The notes under the pieces are model-generated. The model did not search any database and was not told where the DNA came from. It saw only the letters and a program-made list of their open reading frames with translations. Below, piece after piece: positions 23,640 to 34,268 of a stretch of DNA of 64,000 bases (position 1 is the first letter of the stretch; every line of letters begins with the position of its first letter). Both the position numbers and the translations under genes were made by a program. Source of the DNA: Glycine soja (lineage: Eukaryota > Streptophyta > Magnoliopsida > Fabales > Fabaceae); NCBI RefSeq assembly GCF_004193775.1, contig NC_041005.1, forward strand, positions 18,013,865 through 18,077,864, written 5' to 3'.

Positions 23640-26230
23640 AGATTTGGGTATCAAAGAAAAAGATTATTCTTGTTGCAAATGTCCTTGATTGTAGGAAGCG
23701 GATGCCTATCATGGTACCTAGACTATGGCTGCTCACCACACATGACGAGAGAAAGATGTATGCTCCAATGCCTGACTCTGTTTCATGGTGGAACAATTAC
23801 TTTTGGAGGAAATAAAAAATGAAGGATAACCAGAATGGGTAAGATAGGTATTCACCCTTACCCTTCTATTGATAATGTTCAATTTGTTGAAGGTCTTAAA
23901 CATAATTTACTAAGTATAAGTCGATTATGTGACAGTGTATATGGTGTCTCCTTCAACAAAGATGAGTGTGTCATTATATGTAAAGATGGTTCCTCCCTGT
24001 TCTCTACCAAGAGAAAAGGAGACCTCTACAAGATCAGATTGTTGGGAAAACTCTCAAATCAAAAGCTATGATGCTTACTGTTTGTTAAAGAAAATCACTG
24101 GCTATTTCATGAAAAACTTGGACATGCAAGTTGGAGGTTAATCTCTAAACTGCAGAAAAACAACCTTGTAAGAGGCCTATCAAGTATGTCATATAAGGAT
24201 GATTTACTTTGTGAGGCATGTCAAAATGGAAAATAGATTGAAAACTCTTTTTCTAGTAAAAAATATTGTTTCCATCTCTAGACGCTTGCAATTACTACAC
24301 CTTAATATTTGGGTCATGTTCCCAAACCACAAGGATGCATCTTTTTACATCTTTAAATTTTGTAAATGTGTTCAAAATGACAAAGGATTATGCAATACAT
24401 GAACTAGAAGTGATCATGGGGGAGAATTTGAAAACAACAAGTTTCAATTGTTCTATGAAGAAAATGGAATTGTTCACAATTTTTCAACACCAAGAACACC
24501 TCAACAAAATGGGGTAGTTGAAAGAAAGAATAGATCTCTACAAGAGATGGTCAGGACCATGCTTAATGATAATTCAACCCCTAACTTCTAGGCTAAAACA
24601 GTGAATACTGCATGTTATCTTCAAAACAAAATTTATGTAAGACTTATTCTTAAAAAGACTCCTTATGAATTGTGGAAGGGGCGAAAATGCAACATATCAT
24701 ATCTTCATCTATTTGGATGCAAATGTTTCATTCTCAACACAAAGGATAACTTGGGAAAGTTTGACTCGAGAAGTAACAATGGAACATTTCTTGGATACTC
24801 TGAAACTTCTAAGGAATTCAAAGTTTACAACTCAATAACCTTGGTAGTTTAAGAAGCTATTCATGTGAGATTTGACAAAAACAAGTCTGATAAACATTTA
24901 TCAAAGCTAGACTAGTCTTTTGCAGATCTAAGATTGGACAACGACCCAATAGAAACTAGCTTGTCCAAACAGAATCCCAAGATAGAAGCGTCCACTCAAT
25001 AGGAAGTTTAAGAGGAGGTAAGAGAATCCACTAGACGCATCATGATAAGAAATCATCCAGAAAGTCAAATCATTAGAGACCCAGCAGATCATGTTCAAAC
25101 AAGATCATCACTCAGAACACAAGGACATACTACACTAATTTATGAAATTGAACCTAAACGCATTGATGATGCAATGCAAGATGATAACTAGATTAAGGCC
25201 ATGCAAGAGGGACTTGATCTATTTCAAAAGAATGATGTTTGTAAGTTAGTTTAACTTCCAAAAGGAAAAAAAATGTTAGCGCAAAATGGGTCTTTCGCAA
25301 CAAACTAGATGAAAATGGTAAGCCTTGTAAGAAAAAAAGCAAGGTTAGTTGCTAAAGGATTCTCATAACAAGAAAGTATTGATTATAAAGAAATTTATGC
25401 ACCTATGGCTCGTCTAGAGGCAATACACATTTTACTTTCATTTGTAGCTTATAGCAATATGAAGCTATATCAAATGGATGTAAAATCACATTCCTCAATG
25501 ATGTAATCCAAGAGGAAGTTTATGTTGAACAACCTACTGGATTTGAAAGTGAAACTCTTCCTCAATATGTTTTTAAACTCAAAAAATTCTTATATGGACT
25601 TAAGCAAGCTCCTAGAACTTGGTATGAAAAACTAAGTTCATTTCTCTTGAAAAATGGCTTTGAGCAAAGGAAGGTTAGCACAACTCTTTTTTGCAAAAAC
25701 TGTGATTCTCAGTTTTTATTAGTGCAAGTATATGTGGACGACATCATTTTCGGTGCTACTAATAAAATGCTTTTCGAAGATTTTTCTAAGCTAATGCAAA
25801 CAGAGTTTGAAATGAGTATGACAGGAGAGCTGAAATTCTTTATTGAACTATAAATAAAGCAAACAACCCAAGGTATCTATATTCACCAAACCCAGTATGT
25901 GAAAGAATTGTTGAATTTAAATTCAACATGGATGATGCAAAAGAAATGAATACTCCAATGTATCCTACAATATACCTAGGACTAGATGACGAATCAACAA
26001 AGGTGGAAGGGACTCAATACAAGGCAATGATTGGCTCGCTGCTTTATCTCACAGCCTCCAGACCTGATATTATGTTCAATGTTTGTCTATGTGTAAGATT
26101 TCAAAAAGAACCAAGGGAGTTTCATCTAACTACAGTTAAATGCATCTTTAGGCATCTTATTGGAACTTCTAATCTTGGTCTTTTGTTTACAAGAAGAGAA
26201 AGTTTAAAACTCAACTATACTTATTCGGGG
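23640..26230 (+). pseudogene. copia pol: protease end, integrase, reverse transcriptase, RNase H (broken)
   Basis: Segments in order: a protease/GAG-pre-integrase region (SIDNVQFVEGLKHNLLSISR, 23850-24070); integrase core and tail (FSTPRTPQQNGVVERKNRSL spans two frames near 24480-24540; TACYLQNKIY and LFGCKCFILNTKDN, 24601-24852); reverse transcriptase (LYQMDVKS near 25470; YVDDIIFGATNK, 25733 onward, keeps the catalytic DD); and the copia RT-to-RNase H linker (IGSLLYLTASRPDIMF, 26025-26075). RNase H is cut near 26200. More than a dozen stops or shifts occur. It is unambiguously Ty1/copia. Confidence 0.85.
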
Positions 26231-26556
26231 GACTCGCAAGCCTTACTTGGCATTCCTGACTAGAGCAGAGCTGTATCCATGGTTGTTGAGAGCGTTATGC
26301 CTTGTATTTGCATGCGATTTATCCTCCTAATCGTCATTCATATGTTGCATGAGACCATGAAGGCCTGGAAGGCTTAGTGGCAGTGTTGGGCATAAGATAA
26401 GAACAATGTGAGAGTAGAATGCAGAATAGGATGTTGTGAGTAATGTATGCTAGTAAACCACAAGTAGAGGTTGTGAGGATATGTGTGGGACTTAACATTC
26501 ATGTTTGTGGTATCGAAAGGGATGGAGTAACTCCCTTATACCATTTTCAGGACTAG

Positions 26557-27057
26557 ATGATGAGCCTGACGCCACATCCCCTATTCTACATTGATGCTAT
26601 CAAGACCATGTTGAAGCATAATGATGCGCTCCATGTGGATCGCTTCTCCGGGTTCCTATGTTGTCAGCGTATGCCAAATGTACCAGGTGCCAGGATTCAT
26701 ATCATTGACTTTTGCTTTGTGTGGACCCAACCTATGCCACCCTATTATCATTTCGCGATGCCCGTACCTATGGTTTTCATTCTGTTAGAGTCACATTCTT
26801 TGTCTGCTAACGTTGAAATGTGTTCTTTTGGATTTTACTCCTCACTTAAGGATATTGTTGCTACTTGTCCTTCTCTGATGTCTCCTTGTTCGATATTGCT
26901 AGAGACTTGGGTACCACTCGGGATGGAGATGGTGAATCGTATGTCAGAGGATGAGGGAGAGGATCTAAAGGAGGAAACGCTGCACATGGATGATCTATCT
27001 ATGGACAAAAAGTACCCCTTGACGGAGTCAGAGATCATGGAGGAAGATTCCTCATAG
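26557..27057 (+). other. 166-codon open frame inside the outer long LTR
   Basis: The longest open frame in the right part of the outer LTR. The protein has a hydrophobic middle and an acidic, Ser/Glu-rich C-terminus (MSEDEGEDLKEETLHMDD). I recognise no domain. It ends about 590 bases before the LTR terminus. It may be chance or leader coding captured by the LTR. I would not call it a gene without homologues that keep the frame open. Confidence 0.25.
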
Positions 27058-27648
27058 GATTCATCTGAGGAGTCATACTAGGAGGCCTTTCTCCATATGA
27101 CTTTGACTGATTCCTTTTTATGGATACGGTTGACTTTAGGGCTTGGGTATAGATGACTGCTTCGAGTTTTTAGATTTTTCCTTTATATGTATTTTGGGGA
27201 TGGGTAGACCTAGGCTAGACCTTTTGTAATTTTAGTCATTTCTATGTACATCATTATTTTGGGTTGTATATGTTGCTCCTTGGTTCCTTTGAGATGTACT
27301 CATTTTGTTAACTCTTCTGGCATATGAAACTCAATTGTTATATTTGGTGACCATGGAGGTTCGCTTGTTTATTTTTATCCATTACTTCTCTTAGCATGCA
27401 TGGTTTATGTCCATTAGTGTTTACTCGTAGACTCATGTTTTAATGTGTTATATGATTATTATGTTTTATCTCGCATGATTTAAAGATCAAATGATGTTCT
27501 TTGAAATTGATTTAGAAAGTTTTTATTTTCAACAAAAATTTCTGCTCTTTTCTAACCTTTGAGTTAACTTTAATAAGAATTCAGTTTTATCTTTTTTGTT
27601 AAGTAAAATTAATGGGTTATTTGAAAGGTTATAATTAAGGGTGTTATA

Positions 27649-27926
27649 GTATTTGAATAAGTTAATTTTGTACCTTAAATATAAAAGTTATTTTTTAAAA
27701 ATAAATAACTCTTAATTTTTTTATTTTTTAAATAATAAAAATTTATATAATTTAATGAAACCTAGAAATTTACAAATTTGGTTGACCTGGGACATTTCAA
27801 TCAGCATTTTCTATGCTTGATGAAAGGCATAATTTTTTTTAATTTATTTTAATGAAATTCCAAGTATATTAATTATATTTGTAAAAAAAACTTATTATAT
27901 GACACTTGAACAAACACCTGCATTAT
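27649..27926. other. AT-rich flank between two insertions
   Basis: Right flank of the outer insertion, starting with the GTATT target copy. It is similar to 29863 onward. No gene seen. Confidence 0.6.
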
Positions 27927-28399
27927 TGTTAGATCAAGTGGCCTCAGAATAATTAAGAAGGGGGGTTGAATTACTTATTAATGTGTCTTGACTAATTAAA
28001 AATTTATCCTTCTTAATGTTACTAGATTCAATTAGGCTTTACTATTAAGTTATGAGAAAATAAAGAACAGAAACAATAACTTAGACAAAAGTAAAGCGGA
28101 AATAGAAAGTGCACAGCAGAAAAGTAAAGAGTGTAGGGAAGAAGAAAGCAAACACAAGATTTATATTGGTTCGGCCACAACCCGTGCCTACGTTCGGTCC
28201 CCAAGCAACCCACGGTTCTTGATATTTCCAATAACCTTGTAAAATCCTTTATAAGAAAAGATCCACAAGGGATGTACCCTCCCTTGTTCTCTTTCAACAA
28301 CCAAGTAGATGTACCCTCTACTTGAAGCGAACCACAAAGGATGTACCCTCCCTTGTATTCACTATTACAACCAAGAAGCTACCCACTTCTTACACAGAA

Positions 28400-28590
28400 T
28401 TTTCAAACGGTTAGTTCTTTGAATTCAGTGTTTGGGCAAAGAATTCTCAGACGGTTAGTTCTTTGAATTCTTTGTTTGGGGAATCAAAAGAATTCTCAGA
28501 CAATTAGTTCTTTGAATTCTTTTCGTAGGAGGGAAAAGGAAAGAATCAAAAGAATTCTCAAACGATTAGTTCTTTGAATTTTTTTGGCAA
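28400..28590 (-). repeat. tandem repeats of the LTR
   Basis: About four to five units around GGTTAGTTCTTTGAATTC, each bounded by GAATTC-like hexamers. This is the reverse of the array at 22101-22226 but with more copies. Confidence 0.75.
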
Positions 28591-29001
28591 GAGGGAGAAG
28601 GAATGAAGAAGAAGAATAACACAAGTTTTTGGCCAATGAACTTTTCTTGAATAAAGAAAGTATTGAACAAAAACTCTTAGAATAATGTTTTGAATGAATG
28701 AAAGAAATCTCTTTTCTGAATGAAAGGAATTTGTAAGTTCTCTCTTTGAAATTCGTGCCATGGTCACATATTTATAGTCATTTGATGACTCAAGTTAAAG
28801 TTTATGACTCTTGGCAATTTCTTTAAAAGTTGAACTAGTCACTTTAAAAGTTGTGACTCTTTTGAAAACTAGTCACTTTAAAAGTTGTGACTCTTTTTGA
28901 AAACTAGTACTTTAAAAGTTGTGACTCTTTAAAAAATCTTTAGAAACTAGTCACTTTAAGAATTGTGACTTTTGGTAATTTAATTTTCAAAATCAGTCAT
29001 T

Positions 29002-29303
29002 GGTAATCGATTACCATTATAGTGTAATCGATTACACATCAACAGATGTAACTCTTCATGTTTAAATTTAAAAATCAAAACGTTTAGAAACACTGGTAAT
29101 CGATTACATATATTGTGTAATCGATTACACAAGTTTGACAATGTTTTATCACAAGTTGTGACTCTTGAAATTTGAAATCCAACGTTTAAAAACATTGGTA
29201 ATCAATTACATGCTCATGGTAATCGATTACTGCTTTGTAAATCAGTTTCAAAAAAATGTTGGCTATTGGCAATCGATTACTGTCTTCTGGTAATTGATTA
29301 CCA
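29002..29303. promoter_or_regulatory. array of four paired GTAATCGATTAC palindromes
   Basis: Centres at 29008/29029, 29101/29122, 29203/29224 and 29274/29295, so every pair is 21 bp apart. The gaps between pairs (93, 102, 71) are the mirror of those in the 13519 copy. Confidence 0.7.
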
Positions 29304-29749
29304 GAGAGAAAAACTCTTGGTAAAAGATTTTTCTTTGAAAAATTCTTTTGGACAAATTGTGCTATTCAATCTTTTCTTTTGAAAAAATCTTTTTATACTT
29401 ATCTTGATGCTTTTCTTGAAGTTCTTGCATATCTTGAGTCTTCTCTTGAATCTTCACTTGAATCTTGATTTTTGATTGAACGACTCTTTGATTCTTGAAA
29501 CTTGTTTGACTCTTGATTCTTGACTTGAGTCTTTGGCATCATCAAAATAAAATTGGAAAGCATTACTTCCACAATTATATCCTTTCAGCTTGTGAAATTA
29601 ATTTTATTTTATGACATAAGAGTTAGTTTTCAATACAATTTTGTTTGTGTTTTTTTGAGAAAAAGAAAGCAATTTGCTGATTTGAAACATTTAAAATGGG
29701 CTTGATCTATCATTTTGGTTTTTTAGGTCGGCTTTAATTTTATTAAAAG

Positions 29750-29930
29750 TTTATATACATTTAGTGCAGTTGAAAGTTAAAATTATATTTATGGTTCACC
29801 TTAATTTTCTTTTTAATAACTTATTAAATCAGCGTTAAATGAAAATTGGTAAAATTGTATTTGAATAAGTGAATTTTATACCTTGAATATAAAACTTAGT
29901 TTTTTTTATATAAATAAACTATCTTTTGAA
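29750..29930. repeat. related empty version of the outer insertion target
   Basis: TTAAATCAGCGTTAAATG, then GGTAAAATTGTATTTGAATA and a TTATACCTTGAATATAAAA-like end, read without interruption. The same string at 9205-9238 stops after GTATT, and the rest continues at 27649-27690. This shows what the target looked like before insertion. Confidence 0.75.
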
Positions 29931-30669
29931 TTCTTATAGGATCGGAAAAAACATAAATGACCACGTTGGAAATAGTTACATCTACAAGTTAGAATTTTGA
30001 ACTCCACTACGTACATTTAATCGATCAACGATTATTAAGTTATCAGTAAAAAATATTAGTATTTTATAATTAGTAAGTTTACTTAATTTAAAATTAGTAT
30101 GACTAAATTACTTAAAAGCTTAATGTTATGTTTGATTTAAGAAAGAAAAAAAAATAGAAAGTTAGATGATTTGATAGATATATTTTGCAATAAAAATTAA
30201 TATTTTTTATTTAATTGCTTAGAAAGTAAAAATAAAAAGTGTATTTAGTTTTTTAAACCACTTTTTTTGTCTCTGTTTTGAAAATAAATAATGAAGAACA
30301 ACAAAGATAATTAATTTCATTTTCTCTCTCATGGAATGAAAGAAACAATTATTACAAAAATCACCTCATTCTAGTGATACAATGTACACTATTAAAAAAT
30401 GGGTTTTTACGACACATTTTCTAAGAGCAAGGTAATGTCTCATTTTCCCCCAGATCTAGTGCCTTTTTTGTGTTAAAATGTAGGATTAAGTTCAGATATT
30501 TTATTTTTGGATGGGTTTTGTGGCATTGGTGAAATGGGGTTTTAAACCTGTCAACTGTTTGACTAATGTCCTCTAAGAAGTTTGGATCGGTATTGGGTGC
30601 TATTTAGTGTCTTTGGATATGTGTGTAAAATTTTGTTTGAAATGATTCACAATAACATAAACAGTGCAG
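29931..30669. other. AT-rich stretch upstream of a gene fragment
   Basis: No exon could be supported here. The last part may be an intron of the fragment that starts at 30670. Confidence 0.45.
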
Positions 30670-31164
30670 GTTGGTGTAGGACACAATTTTCAAATGCATG
30701 CTACTGGTTGGAAATGGAAGCTCACCACATGTTTGGGTGGAGATGGTATATCTTGGATCCAAAATAAGACTTCAATTAGCTTGTTTCCTGGTTTTGATTT
30801 ACGGTTTGGATGGAGGGCAGACTATGTTATTCCTGAAATTACTGGGTAAGTTTTGTAATTTTGCATTTAGTGAAAAAATAATCACAATAATAGCTTTAAA
30901 ACTAAAATACATTTATCAGTGTTTAGAAAGTATACTCTGATCAATTATTTTTGGATGAACTATTCTATTAAATTTCTAATTCTTATTCTGTTTTAGTTTT
31001 TATTGTTGTTCTGTTTCGTGAATGATTTATTTAAAATTTTAATCCATAACAGGGCACTGGGTACTAATGAGCCAATGTTCCACTTGCACTTAGGACGACT
31101 ACAGGCATCATTAGATAGATTTGAGGTCATCTTAACCCATACTGATGCTCCTTTATTTGGGTAA
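30670..31164 (+). pseudogene. two exons of an unrecognised plant gene (probable fragment)
   Basis: Exon a (30670-30845) follows a TGCAG acceptor and ends before GTAAGT. It reads VGVGHNFQMHATGWKWKL ... FPGFDLRFGWRADYVIPEITG. Exon b starts at 31053 after AACAG and joins in phase to give GALGTNEPMFHLHLGRLQAS, ending TDAPLFG with TAA at 31162-31164, or at a GTAAAG donor. Amino-acid composition and splice sites look genuine. The alternating polar/hydrophobic pattern could suit a beta-barrel or envelope protein, but I do not recognise the family. No start exon was found, and a solo LTR begins 55 bases downstream, so it is most likely a decayed or partial copy. Confidence 0.5.
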
Positions 31165-31219
31165 AGAAGATAATGTTCGCGAGGTATGACCCCATTCCCT
31201 TTTGAAAGAAGGTCCAAGT

Positions 31220-32125
31220 TGATGGAAGCTTGCTTGTGGGGCTTCTATGGAGGCTGGATCTTTGAGCTTCAATGAGGTCCTTTAATGGTGATTTTCCACC
31301 ATGGAGATGCAGCGGAAGACAAAGGAAAAGAGGTGAAAGGAGGCGCCATCCACTAGGGAATAAGCCATGGAAGAAGGAGCTTCACCACCAAAATGAGCCT
31401 TGGATAAGAAGCTTGGAAGGATGCTTCAATGGAGGAAAAGAAAGAGGGAGAGAAAGAGAGAGGGGGGAGCACGAAATTGAAGGAATAAAAGAGGGAGAGA
31501 AGTGGAACTTTGAAGTATGTCTCACAAGACTCTCATTCATCAAAGTTACAACAAGTGTTACACATGTTTCTATTTATAGACTAGGTAGCTTCCTTGAGAA
31601 GCTTTCTTGAGAAAACTTCCTTGAGAAGCTTCTTTGAGAAAACCTCCTTGAGAAGCTAGAGCTTAGCTACACACACCCTTCTAATAACTAAGCTCACCTC
31701 ATTGAGAAGCTTCCTTGAAAAGATTCCTAAAGAAGCTAGAGCTTAGCTACACACACCTCTCTAATAGCTAAGCTCACCTCCTTGAGATGAGAAGCTATAA
31801 CTTAGCTACACACTCCTTATAATAGCTAAGCTCACCCCATGACAAAATACATGAAAATACAAAAAAAGTCCATACTACAAAGACTACTCAAAATGCCTTG
31901 AAATACAAGGCTAAAACCCTATAATACTAGAATGGCCAAAATACAAGGCCTAAACGAAGGAAAAAACCTATTCTAATATTTACAAAGATAAGCGGGCTCA
32001 TACTTAGCCCATGGGCTCAAAATCTGCCCTAAGGCTCATGAGAAATATAAGGCCTTCCCTTGGATCTCTGGCCCAATCTACTTGGAGTCTTCTATCCAAT
32101 GCCCTTGCGGGGTAGGATTGCATCA
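31220..32125 (-). mobile_element. Ty3/gypsy solo LTR, minus strand
   Basis: 906 bp. On the plus strand it begins TGATGGAAGC and ends GGATTGCATCA. Flanks are perfect 5-bp repeats CAAGT (31215-31219 and 32126-32130). It is the same family as the LTRs at 52619-53590 and 59936-60897: shared CCAATGCCCTTG and GGTAGGATTG near the element start, and GAAGCTTG-type end. It has an expanded repeat block absent from the other two. Confidence 0.9.
31584..31836 (-). repeat. tandem repeats inside the gypsy LTR
   Basis: CTTGAGAAGCTT-type short repeats, followed by about three copies of an 80-90 bp unit containing AGCTTAGCTACACAC and AATAGCTAAGCTCACC. Confidence 0.8.
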
Positions 32126-33879
32126 CAAGTAGTGGTTGCAGATAGTAACATCAACAAACAGGACACTAGAATAAATGTATGGTGAAAGTTGAACATATCA
32201 TTTATGAAGAAACATATATTAGCATTTTATTACTCTTATAATTTATAAAGAAACATATATTAAGATCAGAAATATCCACAATGACGATTTATGTGGAGAC
32301 TAAATCTAAAACTGTACTTGAGAAAAAAATTATGTATTGTTATTAATTATTAATTATTAAGAATTAAACCTCTTTTCCAAGTTTCTGCATATTATGCTTT
32401 TGCTACATTTTTTTTCAGATTATTTTTGCAATAAAAATTAGCACAGAACACTATTTTGTTATGAAAATTTGCACTGGTTGTTTAGGTGACAACAAAATTA
32501 AATAGCTTCATGATAAACTCACTAGTCACTACTAGTTGTTGAGATTGACGGTTTTCCTAATCTGAGTATAGTTTATGCAGGGAGTAAGTCAAATTTTGAA
32601 GTGTGTCCTACCTGTCAGTGCTTTGAAGACCACTGGCATAAAGGTGCTTTACTTATATGGACCTTAACTACTATTTGCTTTGATTCTTTCTGCCTTATTT
32701 ATTTTGTTAATTAGTCATATTTTTACGTGCTCAATTGTTTCGAAGTTCAATAATGTTGATACTATGGTCTGTGCATGCTTTTATACAAAATGTTAGCTTA
32801 GTTGTAATATTCTATTTCCTGTGATCTTATTGTGTCCCACTTCAATTATTATTTTAGGGACTGCCTCGATATGATGCTTATTTATAATTCCCCCACCCCC
32901 CACCCACACACACATGCATTATGACATTTTGGCATAGGTAATCATAGCAAGAGCTAGAATATTCAAGAGTTAGAATTTAAATAAGGACTACTTTGCGCTA
33001 TAATTGAACAAGAATTTAATGTTCAGGAGTCAAGATTGATTTGAACAAGTCAAATATTGCTAGCTTAATTGGCATACATTTATATCTGTAAAAAATTTCG
33101 TGTTGGCCTACACACACCAAATTTTTTATTACTCTACACTCTCTTTAATTAAGTAGGTGACAACAAAATTAAATAGCTTCAAACAAGTTTCTTGCAATTG
33201 TTGTATAGAATGATTACTAGTGGGATTTATGGGCATAAATTGTCTATGTTGAATGGTTACATCTTTGGTGACTTCCTTTTTCTTAAATTGTCCAGCATAT
33301 AGGTGATTTTATTGCCTGGTTTATACTATTCATGTTGGTTTGGTATGTTATTCATGTTGGAACAAAGTTAGTCGCAGGTACAATTGTTGCGTTTGAAATT
33401 TCATTGGACCCTGTCCTATAATATAATGAAATGCATTATGTTATTGCTGGTTAATATGCTCTCATTCATTCCCTGTGCCCCACTTAATGCTGATAGATGT
33501 TGTCTAACCATACCACATGTTGTCCTCTACAGGTACCTTCGCATGTTATGTTATCCACCCTAACATTTGGTTCAATTAGTGATATTTTTTAGTGTAATTG
33601 TCTTCAGAAAAGATATTTTGCATGCATCATGTCAGTTGATTGTTTTTTTCATTTTTTCTTGTGAATGATTATGAACTTGTTATTTATTACTTAATGTAAA
33701 TGGTATTATACTTATTTTTCAATCATAATTGTATTCATTTGGCATTATTACATCATAGGCATTATGCTTATTGTTATTATTATTATTATTATTTCTGAAT
33801 ATATGAAATTGAAATAATGTGGCTAGGAATAGAAATTTGAGATTGATTGCAAGAAATGTATATCAATTTTTTTTATAAA
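32126..33879. other. intergenic, no supported gene
   Basis: Moderately AT-rich. A short (CA)n run with C-rich lead lies at 32890-32914 and a (TTA)n run near 33774-33793. Two segments after good acceptor sites (32583-32640 and 32858-32880) could be exon relics, but they do not join in phase with the fragment at 30670-31164. Confidence 0.5.
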
Positions 33880-34268
33880 AAAAAACACATTCTAAAACGG
33901 TTCTATTATATGAAAAGTCGTCTTAGAATGTCTACATTCTAAGATGGTTTTTTTGGAAAATCGTCTTAGAATCCACAATATATTTTAATTTTTTTAAAAA
34001 TACATTTTAAGATGATTTTTTGAAAAACCGTCTTAGAAAATATATCCTTCTTAGACGGTTTATAATTATAAACCGTTTTAGAAAAATATTCTTCTAAGAC
34101 AGTTTTGAGTTAAGAACCGTCTTAGAAGGATACATTTTTCTAAGACGGTTTTTTATGAAATCGTTGTAGAAAGTGAAAACTTTCTATAACGTTGACTACG
34201 ACAACGATTAATAACCAATGTCTAATGTGTCTTTTAACTGATGTAAAAAAGCGTTTTGTCCGGTAGTG
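33880..34268. mobile_element. CACTA-like transposon end with subterminal hairpins
   Basis: About nine copies of TTCTAAGACGGTT or its complement AACCGTCTTAGAA alternate in opposite orientations and form hairpins. The block ends GTCCGGTAGTG, whose reverse complement CACTACCGGAC has the CACTA terminus. Dense subterminal repeats are typical of CACTA elements. I could not find the matching left terminus, so this may be an isolated end. Confidence 0.5.

Larger units (their letters stand above)
11366..26230 (+). mobile_element. Ty1/copia retrotransposon, 3' truncated and interrupted
   Basis: Order on the plus strand: LTR (11366-12472), Met-tRNA primer site, gag, then protease, integrase, reverse transcriptase and RNase H. 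This gag-PR-IN-RT-RH order defines Ty1/copia. The gag is interrupted by the 13519-22692 insertion. After the RNase H region near 26200 the similarity stops and no 3' LTR follows, so the end is deleted. The left flank CCTAT (11361-11365) may be a target-site copy, but its partner is not found. Many stops and frame changes show it is dead. Confidence 0.8.
9237..27648 (+). mobile_element. Tekay-like Ty3/gypsy long LTR, split by nested insertions
   Basis: The outermost element of the nest. It starts TGTACCCTA at 9237 and ends GGGTGTTATA at 27648, and is flanked by the direct repeat GTATT (9232-9236 and 27649-27653). Left part 9237-11365 and right part about 26231-27648 together make roughly 3.5 kb. 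They look like one very long LTR: a U3 with TATA box, a long leader-like body and a GGGTGTTA-type end, resembling the 3-kb solo LTR at 48406-51400. No gag-pol of its own is visible, so it is probably a solo LTR. The Tekay/Del assignment is inferred from LTR length and style. The join with the inner copia element on the right is not sharply resolved. Confidence 0.65.
27927..29573 (-). mobile_element. AATCGATT-type solo LTR, minus strand
   Basis: 1647 bp. On the plus strand it begins TGTTAGATCAAG and ends CATTACTTCCACA, the mirror image of the copy at 13519-22692. It is flanked by perfect 5-bp repeats ATTAT (27922-27926 and 29574-29578). No internal region is attached, so recombination between LTRs removed the body. 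It contains five or so GAATTC-bounded tandem repeats (28400-28590), AGTCACTTTAAAAGTTGTGACT repeats (28830-28990) and the palindrome array. Confidence 0.92.

Noticed and set aside
28558..29195. Open frames inside the AATCGATT-type LTRs, including one repeated at 13836-14051 and 28980-29195
   Set aside because: The repetition reflects shared LTR sequence. The frame runs through palindromes and tandem repeats and is not kept in the other copies.
32526..32560. CACTACTAG as the left end of the CACTA-like element
   Set aside because: The following bases do not match the inverted complement of the right end (CACTACCGGACAAAACGC).
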